From CALJFL01 sp036961205 (GTDB lineage Bacteria; Pseudomonadota; Gammaproteobacteria; Pseudomonadales; Halieaceae): a DNA stretch of 64,000 nt. Below the pieces are notes generated by a model. That model did no database searches. It saw only the letters and a program-made list of their open reading frames with translations, and was not told where the DNA came from. Made by a program: the position numbers and the translations under genes. Location of the stretch: the NCBI GenBank assembly GCA_036961205.1, contig JBALVI010000001.1, forward strand, positions 682,001 to 746,000. Direction: 5' to 3'. This document shows, one piece after another, positions 44,695 to 53,106 of this stretch; the first letter of the stretch is position 1, and each line of letters starts with the position of its first letter.

Positions 44695-47049
44695 TCAGGA
44701 TGAGCCCTCGGGTAGCCACTTTATAACCCGCAGAATATTTTTGTTAGCCTCGCGACGGTAGGTCTGCTCGTCGGTGAGCTGGGTGATCAAGTGTACACCA
44801 AGACCTCCGACCTCGGCAGCTTCAATGTCTGCGCCCAATGTTGATCTATGGCCCTCTAGCAGAGGATTAAATGGCTTGCCCAGGTCGCTAATCTGCAGAC
44901 CAATGGCCGCTGAACTCATGCTGAGCTTGACCTCAACGACATCACGCTCGGTCATGCCGGAGTATTTCCTGACATTGGTTACCAGCTCCTCCAACACTAA
45001 GGTTAACTCCATTATGAGGTCTGGTTGTGTTTCGGCTTGCTCCAGCAAATGCTCCAGCCAACGGCATACGCTGCTGTGCAACTGCTCATCCAGAGGAAAG
45101 TTCTGACAGTGCTCCGAGCTTTGAGCTGCGGTCGTGGAGATTGGAATGTCCAGAATTAGCAGGGTTATATCATCTGATTGTGGCGCTTCTCCGGCAAACT
45201 CATTGATATGCGTAAATATTGAGGTGCCAGCCGCCGCCGGAGATGAGCTCGCGGAATTGCTCAGGCACTCATTGAAACGCTCTGTCCCGAACATCTGGGC
45301 ATCAGTGTTAAAGGCTTCATCGATGCCGTCTGTATAAATCGCGAGGCGGTCACCAGGGGACAGCTGCAGCACATTTTCCTCATAGACCAGGCCAGCCATG
45401 AGGCCTAGAGCAGCACCATATTCCTGCAACACAACCTCGACAGCGCCGTTGCGGTAGAGACTGGGAGCAGTATGCCCAGCACTGACAAAGCGCAGTGAGT
45501 AGTCCCGTAAATCCAGTACGCCAAAAAATAGAGTCACAAACATACAATTGTCATTGCCCGCTTCGAGAGCATTGTTCAGCAGCGCCATGCCCTGCGCGGG
45601 CTGAGCAAATTCTGACTGTAACTGCTGAATCAGACTAATGGCTTTGGCCATAAACAGGGCCGCCGGCACTCCTTTATCCGAGACGTCCCCGACACAGATG
45701 TAAAGCATGTCACCGGCCCGGGCGTAGGTATACAAATCGCCCCCCACTGTTTTCGCTGGCCGAACCTTGGCCCACAAGTTGAACTGCTGGGTATCTTCAG
45801 TGGCCTCTCCGCCCTGCGGAAGCATGGACATCTGTATTTCGGTGGCGGCTGCAAGTTCACCTTCCAGCCTGCTGCGACTCGCGGTAACCTCCTCGAGATT
45901 TGCGATATAACCTTTGAGGTCCTGCTCCATGGATTTGAAGGAGCGAATTAACCGGGCAACTTCGTCGCCGCCTCTTGCTCGAGGCAAAGGTGAACCAAGT
46001 TCGCCGCGGGCAAAGCCGTCTGCGGCATGTGCCAGAGCTGATAAAGGCTGGGTTATTCGCCGAGTTACCAGGAATACTGCCAGAGCCATTACCAACAGCG
46101 AGAGCAAAGCGAGTAAGGCGGTTTTTACCTGGTAGTCCTGCAGAGGTTGTAGCACCTCCCGCTGAGAAAAGAGTACCCCCACGGGCCACCCCGTGGTCTC
46201 CAGAACAGCCATGCGGATAGTGCAATTACCGTCAATTCCTTCACACTCCAACTCCCGGATCGGGTTATTCCGCGCGGTTGCCTGCTCAAACAACTCCTGC
46301 CAGATTATTCTGTCCCCCGGGCTGCTGGCGCTGTCGAGATAGTGCTTCATAACATAAGCCGCATTGCGGTTACTCATCACGGTACCGTCTTTGCTGAGTA
46401 GTAAAGCGAATCCGTTTTGGCCAAGGCGCAGGCGTTGCAGATAGCTGTCTAGTGTCTTTAGTGCCACATCGGCGGTTACCACTGCGTAAAGGAATCGTTG
46501 GCCCTGTGGATCCAGACGAAATACCGGCACCGAAAAGGTAGTCATTGCCACTTCACCGCCTCCCTCGTCAAAATAAGGTTCTATCCACAGAGGGCGCCCC
46601 ACGCGAACTGTGTCGATAAACCAGGGCTGCTGTTGGTAGTTGTTTTCAGCTTTCGCCAGATTGGCGAACGTCAGAAAGCCCTCCTGATAAAAGTAATACG
46701 GGGCAAAACCAAGGGGTTCGTCGAGAAACTCGGGGTTCAGGGCAATACTGGAGCCATAGATATCGTCGTTGTTTTCAACGATGTCTTTAAGCATTTGCAC
46801 CAGACCGTCTCGCGTATACTCGCGTTGCTCGAGGATTTTCCCCAGAAACAAGGTGGAACCTTCCACGCCTTCCAGCAAATTTTCAAGATCTACTATGACG
46901 GTGCCGACGGTCTCCTGAGCCTCGAGCCTGACTCGCTCGAGAATTTCCTCTCTGGAGAATTGATAATCAAATAACATGCTGGCACTCATAATCAGTGCCG
47001 AGCAAAGTGTCAGCACGACGATCAGGCGAGTGGCGATGCTATTTCGCAT
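44695..47049 (-). CDS. Sensor protein: periplasmic Cache, HAMP, PP2C phosphatase and RsbW-type kinase
   Basis: Inner-membrane signalling protein of 784 residues. A first helix (about 8-28), a periplasmic dCache-like sensor (about 30-305) and a second helix (about 310-335) are followed by HAMP (LAHAADGFARGELG). The SpoIIE/PP2C domain has KTVGGDLY, ICVGDVSDKGVPAALFMA and the last motif SDDITLLIL. A C-terminal HATPase (about 640-780) carries the N-box LVLEELVTNVRKYSG and GGLGVHLITQL. Thus one chain holds phosphatase and kinase activities for the STAS protein encoded just downstream. Ligand unknown. Confidence 0.88.
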   Translation of the reverse strand: MRNSIATRLIVVLTLCSALIMSASMLFDYQFSREEILERVRLEAQETVGTVIVDLENLLEGVEGSTLFLGKILEQREYTRDGLVQMLKDIVENNDDIYGSSIALNPEFLDEPLGFAPYYFYQEGFLTFANLAKAENNYQQQPWFIDTVRVGRPLWIEPYFDEGGGEVAMTTFSVPVFRLDPQGQRFLYAVVTADVALKTLDSYLQRLRLGQNGFALLLSKDGTVMSNRNAAYVMKHYLDSASSPGDRIIWQELFEQATARNNPIRELECEGIDGNCTIRMAVLETTGWPVGVLFSQREVLQPLQDYQVKTALLALLSLLVMALAVFLVTRRITQPLSALAHAADGFARGELGSPLPRARGGDEVARLIRSFKSMEQDLKGYIANLEEVTASRSRLEGELAAATEIQMSMLPQGGEATEDTQQFNLWAKVRPAKTVGGDLYTYARAGDMLYICVGDVSDKGVPAALFMAKAISLIQQLQSEFAQPAQGMALLNNALEAGNDNCMFVTLFFGVLDLRDYSLRFVSAGHTAPSLYRNGAVEVVLQEYGAALGLMAGLVYEENVLQLSPGDRLAIYTDGIDEAFNTDAQMFGTERFNECLSNSASSSPAAAGTSIFTHINEFAGEAPQSDDITLLILDIPISTTAAQSSEHCQNFPLDEQLHSSVCRWLEHLLEQAETQPDLIMELTLVLEELVTNVRKYSGMTERDVVEVKLSMSSAAIGLQISDLGKPFNPLLEGHRSTLGADIEAAEVGGLGVHLITQLTDEQTYRREANKNILRVIKWLPEGSS

Positions 47050-47055
47050 AGATGT

Positions 47056-47496
47056 CTACCAGGAGCCGGTATTTTCCATAGATGCCCAGGGCTCATGCGG
47101 GGGCAGGGCATCGCCGGCCTGCAGTAGCTCTATAGATATGCCGTCTGGCGAGCGAATAAACGCCATATGACCGTCACGGGGAGGGCGGTTGATAGTAACG
47201 CCAGCGTCCATTAGTTTTTGACACAGCTCATAGATGTCATCGACACGGTAGGCGAGGTGGCCGAAGTTTCGCCCTTCGTCGTACTCTTCAGGATCCCAAT
47301 TCCAGGTGATTTCAACCAGTGGACTGCTTCCCGCTTGCGCCGCCTCGACATCGTCGGGGGCTGCCAGAAAAACCAGCGTAAAACGTCCCTGCTCGCTTTC
47401 GTAGCGACTGACCTCGACCAGACCCAGGCTATTGCAGTAAAAGTTCAGGGTTTCATCCAGATCCCGAGCACGGATCATGGTGTGAAGATATTTCAT
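47056..47496 (-). CDS. Lactoylglutathione lyase-family (glyoxalase I-like) protein
   Basis: Vicinal oxygen chelate protein of 146 residues from ATG 47496. Metal ligands fit the GloA pattern His-Glu-His-Glu: KYLHTMIRARDL, SPLVEITWNWD, FGHLAYRVDDI and SPDGISIELLQ. GloA detoxifies methylglyoxal-glutathione hemithioacetal; related VOC enzymes with other substrates cannot be excluded. It is six bases upstream of the sensor phosphatase gene and probably cotranscribed with it, an unusual partner. Confidence 0.85.
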   Translation of the reverse strand: MKYLHTMIRARDLDETLNFYCNSLGLVEVSRYESEQGRFTLVFLAAPDDVEAAQAGSSPLVEITWNWDPEEYDEGRNFGHLAYRVDDIYELCQKLMDAGVTINRPPRDGHMAFIRSPDGISIELLQAGDALPPHEPWASMENTGSW

Positions 47497-47609
47497 TCGC
47501 GTATTCCATTGGGGCCGTTTCCGGCTATGAGAATTTGCCCGGCACAATGCCGAGTTTAACCATGTTAGGAGTGTGAGAGCGGGCTGGCAAGCACCGCAAG
47601 CGGAATAAC

Positions 47610-49085
47610 TTAGCGGCTGGCGGCCTGTTGCCCGGCGAGTTTGCCGGAGAAGGTTGCATCACCCACCGACATGCCGCTGCTGTAGCCGGCCCCGGTTCTG
47701 ACCACGCCACAGGCGGTGCGGCCAGCGGCATACAAGCCCGATATTGGTTCCCGAGAGGCATTTACCACCTCACCGGTGGGCAGGGTGTCCAAACCACCGA
47801 GCGTGAAGTAGGGAATGAAGGCGCCGCGTCCGGGGGTGATGTCCAGCGCTACCAGGGGTGGAGCGAGTTGTTTCAGCCACTGTGGCGCCTTGTGGAACAG
47901 GGTATCCTTGCCGGTTACGCAATCCTCGTTATAGATAGTGAGGGTTTGTTCCAGCGTTCCCGTCCGCAGTCCCAGCTCCTGTTCCAGCTCGGTAATCGTT
48001 TCGCCCGTACCAGCCACTTCTGCGTTCAGATAGCTCACCTGTTCGTAGTCGCCATATTGATCGACGGTGACAATGAAATAGATGCGTTCAGATTGCTGCT
48101 GCAGCACGAATGAGCCCAGGCGCCCGTGGTAGACGTCTTCATTGATAAAGCGCTGGCCCTTGTCGTTGATGACTATGCCTTCGGTCATACTCGCCGGCGG
48201 GTAATACGGCAGGCTGACAAACCCTTCGTGCATATTAATATCCGCGCCGCCGGCACCCATACCCATGAGAATGCCGGTGCCGGTGTCCCCCGGATTGCCG
48301 ATGGGAACGTTGCCGGCGGCCAAGCCCGGTGCATAGCGCCGCACCATCTCTTCGTTCATCACGAAGCCACCGGCACAAAGAATGACGCCTTTGGTCGCTC
48401 TGATATTAATTTCCCGCTGGTCTTTGCGAATGACCACGCCGACCACTGCATCCTGATCATCAATAATGAGCGTGAGAGCGCGACACTCGTATTGCACGGA
48501 TATTGCCGAGCGCTTTTCAACATTCTCGGTCACGATTTTCATGAACAGCGGACCGCCGTTGTCGCCATCTACCTGCAGGTTGTGTCCCCGCGGTGCCGGT
48601 TTGGCATGTTCCGCGAAGGGGTAGGCCTTTTCTGAACCGGTGTAGAGCAGGCAATCATCGGTGAGACACATTATGGCGCGCTCTTCGTGAAAGCTGTCTT
48701 TGAAAGGTACGCCAAGGTCCACCAACCACTGAAAGTGCTGGGCGCTATGCTCACAGTAGTTGCGAATCTTGAGTTCATCGGCGGATGGGCCGGCCGACAT
48801 CATCATGTAGTTAAACATATCCTCGGTGCTGTCGTTAAAGCCGCAGGCCTGCTGTACACGGGTGCCACCACTGCCGCCCATGTAGATTTCAGCGCTGGAC
48901 AGAGCAGTGGAGCCGCCACTGGCACTGGCCAACTCAAAGATGGTTACTTCAGCTCCCGCGTCAGCTGCTGCAATGGCTGCGCAGCCACCGGCTCCACCGA
49001 AACCAATGATGGCGACTTGGGTTTCCATGTCCCAAGTTGTAACTGAACTGGCGCGTAGAGGCTTGCTTGTGCTGGCTTTGGCCAT
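47610..49085 (-). CDS. FAD-dependent oxidoreductase, KstD/fumarate-reductase-like
   Basis: Flavoprotein of 491 residues with VAIIGFGGAGGCAAIAAAD for FAD binding and a GGSTALSSAEIYMGGSGG loop. The C-terminal FAD contact reads SGLYAAGRTACGVV and YSSGMSVGDATFSG. The FAD_binding_2 family includes fumarate reductases, urocanate reductase and 3-ketosteroid delta-1-dehydrogenases; the lack of the fumarate-reductase Arg/His set that I can see and the general look favour a KstD-like enzyme, but the substrate is open. No signal peptide or heme site. It stands alone between the glyoxalase gene and rdgC. Confidence 0.75.
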   Translation of the reverse strand: MAKASTSKPLRASSVTTWDMETQVAIIGFGGAGGCAAIAAADAGAEVTIFELASASGGSTALSSAEIYMGGSGGTRVQQACGFNDSTEDMFNYMMMSAGPSADELKIRNYCEHSAQHFQWLVDLGVPFKDSFHEERAIMCLTDDCLLYTGSEKAYPFAEHAKPAPRGHNLQVDGDNGGPLFMKIVTENVEKRSAISVQYECRALTLIIDDQDAVVGVVIRKDQREINIRATKGVILCAGGFVMNEEMVRRYAPGLAAGNVPIGNPGDTGTGILMGMGAGGADINMHEGFVSLPYYPPASMTEGIVINDKGQRFINEDVYHGRLGSFVLQQQSERIYFIVTVDQYGDYEQVSYLNAEVAGTGETITELEQELGLRTGTLEQTLTIYNEDCVTGKDTLFHKAPQWLKQLAPPLVALDITPGRGAFIPYFTLGGLDTLPTGEVVNASREPISGLYAAGRTACGVVRTGAGYSSGMSVGDATFSGKLAGQQAASR

Positions 49086-49408
49086 TGGTGAGTACCTGGT
49101 GAAGCGAACATTGAGAAACAGTGGGGGAAATTAAAACGTGTTCGCCCAAAACTGGCAATGAATCCATACACCGGCTGGGTCAACAAGTTGAACGTGCTGC
49201 ACATTTTTCTGATGCCGACAGTTGTAGACTAATCTCGAGCCAGTCAATGTAATCGCGGGAGAGCGAAAGTTGCCGCAGTTCAGAGCGATCCTGCACTCTT
49301 GCGAGTGCTTTCAAAATTACTGCTCCAGGGGCCAGCTTTACGCTGTGTTCACTGTCATTGCGTGCGCGCTGCGGTACAATCCGTTCCTTTTTTGGACGCC
49401 AATCCCTC
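49086..49408. other. Intergenic region upstream of rdgC
   Basis: These 323 bases separate the divergent flavoprotein and rdgC starts. They hold a likely rdgC promoter near the right end and a six-base-pair hairpin GCACTC-TTGC-GAGTGC (49293-49308). I see no supportable gene; a 76-codon minus-strand frame here has no ribosome-binding site. Confidence 0.45.
49352..49380 (+). promoter_or_regulatory. Candidate sigma-70 promoter of rdgC
   Basis: CTGTCA (49352-49357) and TACAAT (49375-49380) are separated by 17 bases, which would start transcription about 20 bases before ATG 49409. The -35 matches TTGACA at four of six positions. Confidence 0.5.
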
Positions 49409-50314
49409 ATGTGGTTTAAAAATGTACGTGCCTACCGGCTGACCCAGCCCTTTACTCAAACGCCTGAGCAGTTGGGTGAGCAACTACAGCAGCGCGGGTT
49501 TGTTCCCTGTACCCCTTCGCAACCCATGTCGATGGGCTGGGTACCGCCTGTGGGTGGTGAAGAGGCGGCGTTGGTGCACGCGGCTGACGGCCGGTTTCTG
49601 TTGAAACTGAAGCGGGAAGAGAAGTTATTGCCCTCAACGGTGGTACGGGAACAATTGGAAGAACGGGTCGCCGAAATTGAGCAGCAAGAGGCACGCAAGG
49701 TTTATCGCAAGGAACGGCTGGATCTGAAGGATGAGATTATTCGGGATTGCCTGCCTCGCGCGTTTTCGCGATCCTCTGCCGTTCATGCGTATATCGATAT
49801 TCGTGCCAAATGGATTTTTGTGGACTCGGCAAGCGCCTCCCGGGCGGAAGAGCTGCTAAACCTGATGCGTGACTGCATTGGCAGCTTTCCGGTGGTGCTA
49901 CCGCAAGTAAATAATGCGCCGCTGACGTCTATGACCAACTGGCTGCTGCATAGTAATGTGCCCGAGGGTTTTGAGTTGGGAATGGAATGCGAATTGCGCG
50001 AGCTGGTGGAAGACGGTGGTGTGGTGCGCTGCCGTGGCGTTGATTTGTTAAGCGAAGAGGTGGAAACTCATCTGCATGCGGGTAAGCAGGTAGCGCGTTT
50101 GGCGTTGCACTGGGATGAGCGGCTCAGTCTGGTACTGGCAGAAGACCTCTGCTTACGCCGACTCAAGTTTGCGGACGAATTAATGAAGGAAAACGAAGAT
50201 CTCCCCGAGGATGACGAGGACGCGCGTATCGACGCGGATTTTGCTCTTATGGCCAATGCGATAACCGAACTACAGGAAAAAGTCATGACTCTTTTCGGTG
50301 GCGAGGCCGACTAG
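49409..50314 (+). CDS. rdgC: Recombination-associated protein RdgC
   Basis: DNA-binding ring protein that limits RecA-dependent recombination and can act in replication restart. ATG 49409 gives 301 residues against 303 in E. coli. The start MWFKNVRAYRLTQPF, the middle CTPSQPMSMGWVPP and LPSTVVREQLEERV are RdgC hallmarks. An earlier in-frame start exists but would place coding sequence over the TACAAT promoter box. The mnmH gene follows after 12 bases. Confidence 0.95.
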   Translation: MWFKNVRAYRLTQPFTQTPEQLGEQLQQRGFVPCTPSQPMSMGWVPPVGGEEAALVHAADGRFLLKLKREEKLLPSTVVREQLEERVAEIEQQEARKVYRKERLDLKDEIIRDCLPRAFSRSSAVHAYIDIRAKWIFVDSASASRAEELLNLMRDCIGSFPVVLPQVNNAPLTSMTNWLLHSNVPEGFELGMECELRELVEDGGVVRCRGVDLLSEEVETHLHAGKQVARLALHWDERLSLVLAEDLCLRRLKFADELMKENEDLPEDDEDARIDADFALMANAITELQEKVMTLFGGEAD

Positions 50315-50326
50315 TACACATTGCCT

Positions 50327-51424
50327 ATGTCCCAGCGACCGGATACAGAGAATTATCGCGAGTTGTTACTGCACGACGCACCTATGATGGACATGCGTGC
50401 GCCCACCGAGTTTGAGCGCGGGGCATTTCCCAGCGCCCACAGCCTGCCTTTGATGTCAGATGAAGAACGAGCCGAGGTCGGCACCTGCTATAAGCAGGAA
50501 GGACAGGATGCGGCTATTGCGTTGGGCCATAAAATTGTCTCCGGCCAGACCAAAGCAGAACGACTAGACCAGTGGCAGCAGTTCGCCCGCACTCACCCAA
50601 GCGGCTACCTTTATTGTTTTCGCGGAGGCCTGCGCTCGCAGACGGTGCAGCAATGGTTGCGAGATAGCGGTTGCGACTACCCGCTGATCAAGGGTGGCTA
50701 CAAGGCAATGCGCCGATTCCTGATTGAAGAACTGGAGCGTATCCTCGATTCGACCGACATGGTGCTCATCGGCGGGAAAACCGGTTCGGGTAAAACCCGG
50801 GTTATCGCCGCTTTGGAAGCCAGTGTCGATCTTGAGGGCCTGGCCCGGCACCGCGGCTCCACCTTCGGCCACATACTGGAGCCTCAGCCTAGTCAGATTG
50901 ATTTTGAAAATGCGGTCTGCATCGGGCTAATGAAGAGCCTTGCCGCTGGCAGCAGCAACAGACTCTATCTGGAGGATGAAGGCCGATTGATAGGCAGAGT
51001 CGCGCTACCGGTAATCATGCAGGAGCGAATGAAGCTGATGCCGCTTGCGGTTGTACAGGAAAGCCTCGCCAGCCGAGTTGAGGTAGTGCTAGAAGATTAT
51101 GTACTGGATTTGGGGCAACGCTATGCGAAACGCTATGGCGATGAGGGCCCCCGCCTGCACTGTGAAAAGCTGCAGGCCGATCTGGCCCAGATAAAAAAGC
51201 GACTGGGCGGTGAGCGCGAGCAGATCGTGTCCGCGCTAATGGACAGTGCTTTCTCGCTGCAGCATGCCGCAGGCGATCTGAGCGTGCACAGAGAGTGGAT
51301 ACAGGTGCTGCTCGAGACCTATTACGACCCCATGTACGATTATCAGCTGTCGCGTCGCGCTGAGCAGATAGTATTTAGCGGCGATAGAGCCGAAATCATC
51401 GAGTGGGCTCAGCAAAACGTTTGA
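50327..51424 (+). CDS. mnmH: tRNA 2-selenouridine synthase
   Basis: Converts 2-thiouridine to 2-selenouridine at the wobble base of certain tRNAs, through geranylated intermediates, using selenophosphate. The protein has 365 residues from ATG 50327; a TTG two codons earlier is possible. The rhodanese domain carries the catalytic Cys in YCFRGGLRSQ near residue 97, and the P-loop GGKTGSGKTRVI lies near 149. HRGSTFGH is also typical. The selenophosphate synthetase gene selD is not in the window. It is probably cotranscribed with rdgC. Confidence 0.93.
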   Translation: MSQRPDTENYRELLLHDAPMMDMRAPTEFERGAFPSAHSLPLMSDEERAEVGTCYKQEGQDAAIALGHKIVSGQTKAERLDQWQQFARTHPSGYLYCFRGGLRSQTVQQWLRDSGCDYPLIKGGYKAMRRFLIEELERILDSTDMVLIGGKTGSGKTRVIAALEASVDLEGLARHRGSTFGHILEPQPSQIDFENAVCIGLMKSLAAGSSNRLYLEDEGRLIGRVALPVIMQERMKLMPLAVVQESLASRVEVVLEDYVLDLGQRYAKRYGDEGPRLHCEKLQADLAQIKKRLGGEREQIVSALMDSAFSLQHAAGDLSVHREWIQVLLETYYDPMYDYQLSRRAEQIVFSGDRAEIIEWAQQNV

Positions 51425-51455
51425 GTCTCATTTCGCAAAAACGGTAGCAGATAAT

Positions 51456-51671
51456 ATGAGCTTAGAGATAGGCAGATACCGCCATTACAAGGGCGGAGAG
51501 TATCGTGTTCAGGGTATCGCCCAACATTCCGAAAGCGGAGAAAAGCTGGTGGTCTATACCCCGTTATACGGTGAGGGTGGCCTATGGGTCAGGCCGCTGG
51601 CGATGTTTATTGAAACGGTGATGCACGAGGGTAGCGAGCAAAACAGATTCACCTTTATTGCAGCTGACTAA
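51456..51671 (+). CDS. DUF1653 family small protein
   Basis: Small beta-rich protein of 71 residues, unknown function. The family pattern GRYRHYKGGEYRVQGIAQHS, then LVVYTPLYGEGGLWVRP and a C-terminal RF is complete, so it is full length. It follows mnmH after 31 bases in the same direction. Confidence 0.85.
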   Translation: MSLEIGRYRHYKGGEYRVQGIAQHSESGEKLVVYTPLYGEGGLWVRPLAMFIETVMHEGSEQNRFTFIAAD

Positions 51672-51678
51672 ACGCGCT

Positions 51679-51720
51679 AGAGCACTGTTAAGTTATCACT
51701 GACTTAGTGTGTGGCTCTTT
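51679..51720 (+). terminator. Weak intrinsic terminator candidate after DUF1653
   Basis: An imperfect hairpin with outer arms AGAGC/GCTCT and inner arms TAAGT/ACTTA ends in TTT, between the convergent DUF1653 and GNAT genes. The stem is interrupted, so the call is tentative. Confidence 0.3.
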
Positions 51721-52207
51721 AGTCTGCGTTGGTAGCGAAATCCTGCAGGGCCTGGCCACTTAATCTATAACCTACCCATTCGTTCTGTGGCTCGGCGCCA
51801 AAGGATTGATAGAATTTTATCGCCGGTTCGTTCCAATCCAATACATTCCATTCGAAACGTGCGCAGTCCATTGTTACGGCATGTTGAGCCAGGTGCTTTA
51901 GCAAGGCCTTGCCCGCTCCACTGCCCCTGTGCTCTGGCCGTATATACAGATCTTCCAAAAAGAGTCCGTTTTTGCCCGTCCAGGTAGAATAATTATAAAA
52001 ATACACCGCAAACCCAATCGCGACTCCGTCATCTTCGCAGATCAGTCCGTGAGTAGTGGGGTGGTCGCAAAACAATGCTCTAGCAATGTCTCCGGGTCTC
52101 GCTACGACCTCGTCTAACGCCTTTTCGTACTCTGCGAGGCCGCGAATCAATTCTAGAATTGTAGCAACGTCGCCGGGCTCAGCCGCGCGGATAATGAGAT
52201 TTGTCAC
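51719..52207 (-). CDS. GNAT family N-acetyltransferase
   Basis: Acetyl-CoA-dependent transferase of 162 residues. The CoA-binding motif A is LYIRPEHRGSGAGKALLKHL; NGLFLEDLY precedes it and WNVLDWNEPAIKFYQSFGA is the C-terminal motif B, similar to spermidine/diamine acetyltransferase-like members (thialysine acetyltransferase group). The substrate is not certain. It is the last gene of the four-gene minus-strand set behind the channel, YjdF and Gdt1-like genes. Confidence 0.85.
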   Translation of the reverse strand: MTNLIIRAAEPGDVATILELIRGLAEYEKALDEVVARPGDIARALFCDHPTTHGLICEDDGVAIGFAVYFYNYSTWTGKNGLFLEDLYIRPEHRGSGAGKALLKHLAQHAVTMDCARFEWNVLDWNEPAIKFYQSFGAEPQNEWVGYRLSGQALQDFATNAD

Positions 52208-52219
52208 CTTGGAATTTCC

Positions 52220-52492
52220 TTATGCCTGGTACAGGGTGTAGGCCCCGATCACGATAAAACCGCTTCCCGCTAGCCACGACAGGTAACGGGTATTGATGTG
52301 TTCAGCCAACAAGCTGCCTGCCAGAACTCCCAGCCCGGCGGCGACAACGAGTGCTGCTGAAGACGCCAGGAAAACGGTCATCCGGCTGACTTCTTTGTCA
52401 GCAGCAAAGAGCATGGTCGCCAGTTGCGTTTTATCGCCTAGCTCGGCGATAAATACGGCAATAAACACGGTGGCAAAAGCTTTTAGTTCCAC
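52220..52492 (-). CDS. Half-size Gdt1/TMEM165 (UPF0016) membrane protein
   Basis: Membrane protein of 90 residues with three helices. It has one copy of the cation-binding signature AELGDKTQLAT, whereas full-length Gdt1/MneA proteins have two copies in about 190 residues. The family exports or exchanges Mn2+ or Ca2+ for protons. A single-domain form would need to pair with itself or with another half elsewhere; the neighbouring gene is not the missing half. It lies two bases after the YjdF gene. Confidence 0.85.
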   Translation of the reverse strand: MELKAFATVFIAVFIAELGDKTQLATMLFAADKEVSRMTVFLASSAALVVAAGLGVLAGSLLAEHINTRYLSWLAGSGFIVIGAYTLYQA

Positions 52493-52494
52493 GG

Positions 52495-53106
52495 TTAATA
52501 TCCTCTTTTAGTCAAACGGACCTGTCTGAGCTGGCGGTCGTGAATACGACCGAGAAACACCAGTGCCGCAACCGCGCCCAGCAGCGCCATCGCCATATCG
52601 GATTGTGTATCCCACTGGTAACCCTGGGTACCCAAAAAAGCGTCCGAGTCAGAGCCGATGGCAATCGCGACCGACCATTCAAGCAATTCATAGAACGCGC
52701 TGAAGGCGAGGCAAAAGCACACAATAAAAAAGTTACGCCAGGCCGCTGTTGTTAGCACGTTCTTACGGATCAAAATTTCTCGCGCGACCATCGCGGGGAC
52801 AAAGCCCTGCATGAAATGCCCAAGCTTATCGTAGTTGTTGCGCTCAAAGCCCAATACGGGTTGCAGGTAATCGAATAGTGGTACTTCGGCATAGGTGTAG
52901 TGCCCGCCAACCATCAGCACAACGCAATGCATTAAAACTAGTGCGTAAACCAGACTACTCAGCGGGAAGCTGTTGCGTGTGTAGACAAGAGCCGCGAGAC
53001 CAATCACCGCCGGCGCTACTTCCAGTATCCAGGTGAAGTAGTCCTTTGGCGCGATACCAGACCAGACCAGCACGGCGAAAAAAATGGCTAACCACAATAG
53101 TTTCAT
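52495..53106 (-). CDS. DUF2238 membrane protein (YjdF-like)
   Basis: Integral membrane protein of 203 residues with six or so helices. Motifs YDKLGHFMQGFVPAMVAREIL and AFYELLEWSVAIAIG, rich in His, Glu and Asp at membrane borders, match the YjdF/DUF2238 family of unknown function. Its ATG shares a base with the stop of the channel gene upstream (TAATG) and its stop lies two bases before the Gdt1-like start. Confidence 0.85.
   Translation of the reverse strand: MKLLWLAIFFAVLVWSGIAPKDYFTWILEVAPAVIGLAALVYTRNSFPLSSLVYALVLMHCVVLMVGGHYTYAEVPLFDYLQPVLGFERNNYDKLGHFMQGFVPAMVAREILIRKNVLTTAAWRNFFIVCFCLAFSAFYELLEWSVAIAIGSDSDAFLGTQGYQWDTQSDMAMALLGAVAALVFLGRIHDRQLRQVRLTKRGY

Noticed and set aside
49180..49410. 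76-codon minus-strand frame between the KstD-like gene and rdgC
   Set aside because: No ribosome-binding site, overlaps the rdgC promoter and start, and no recognisable domain.
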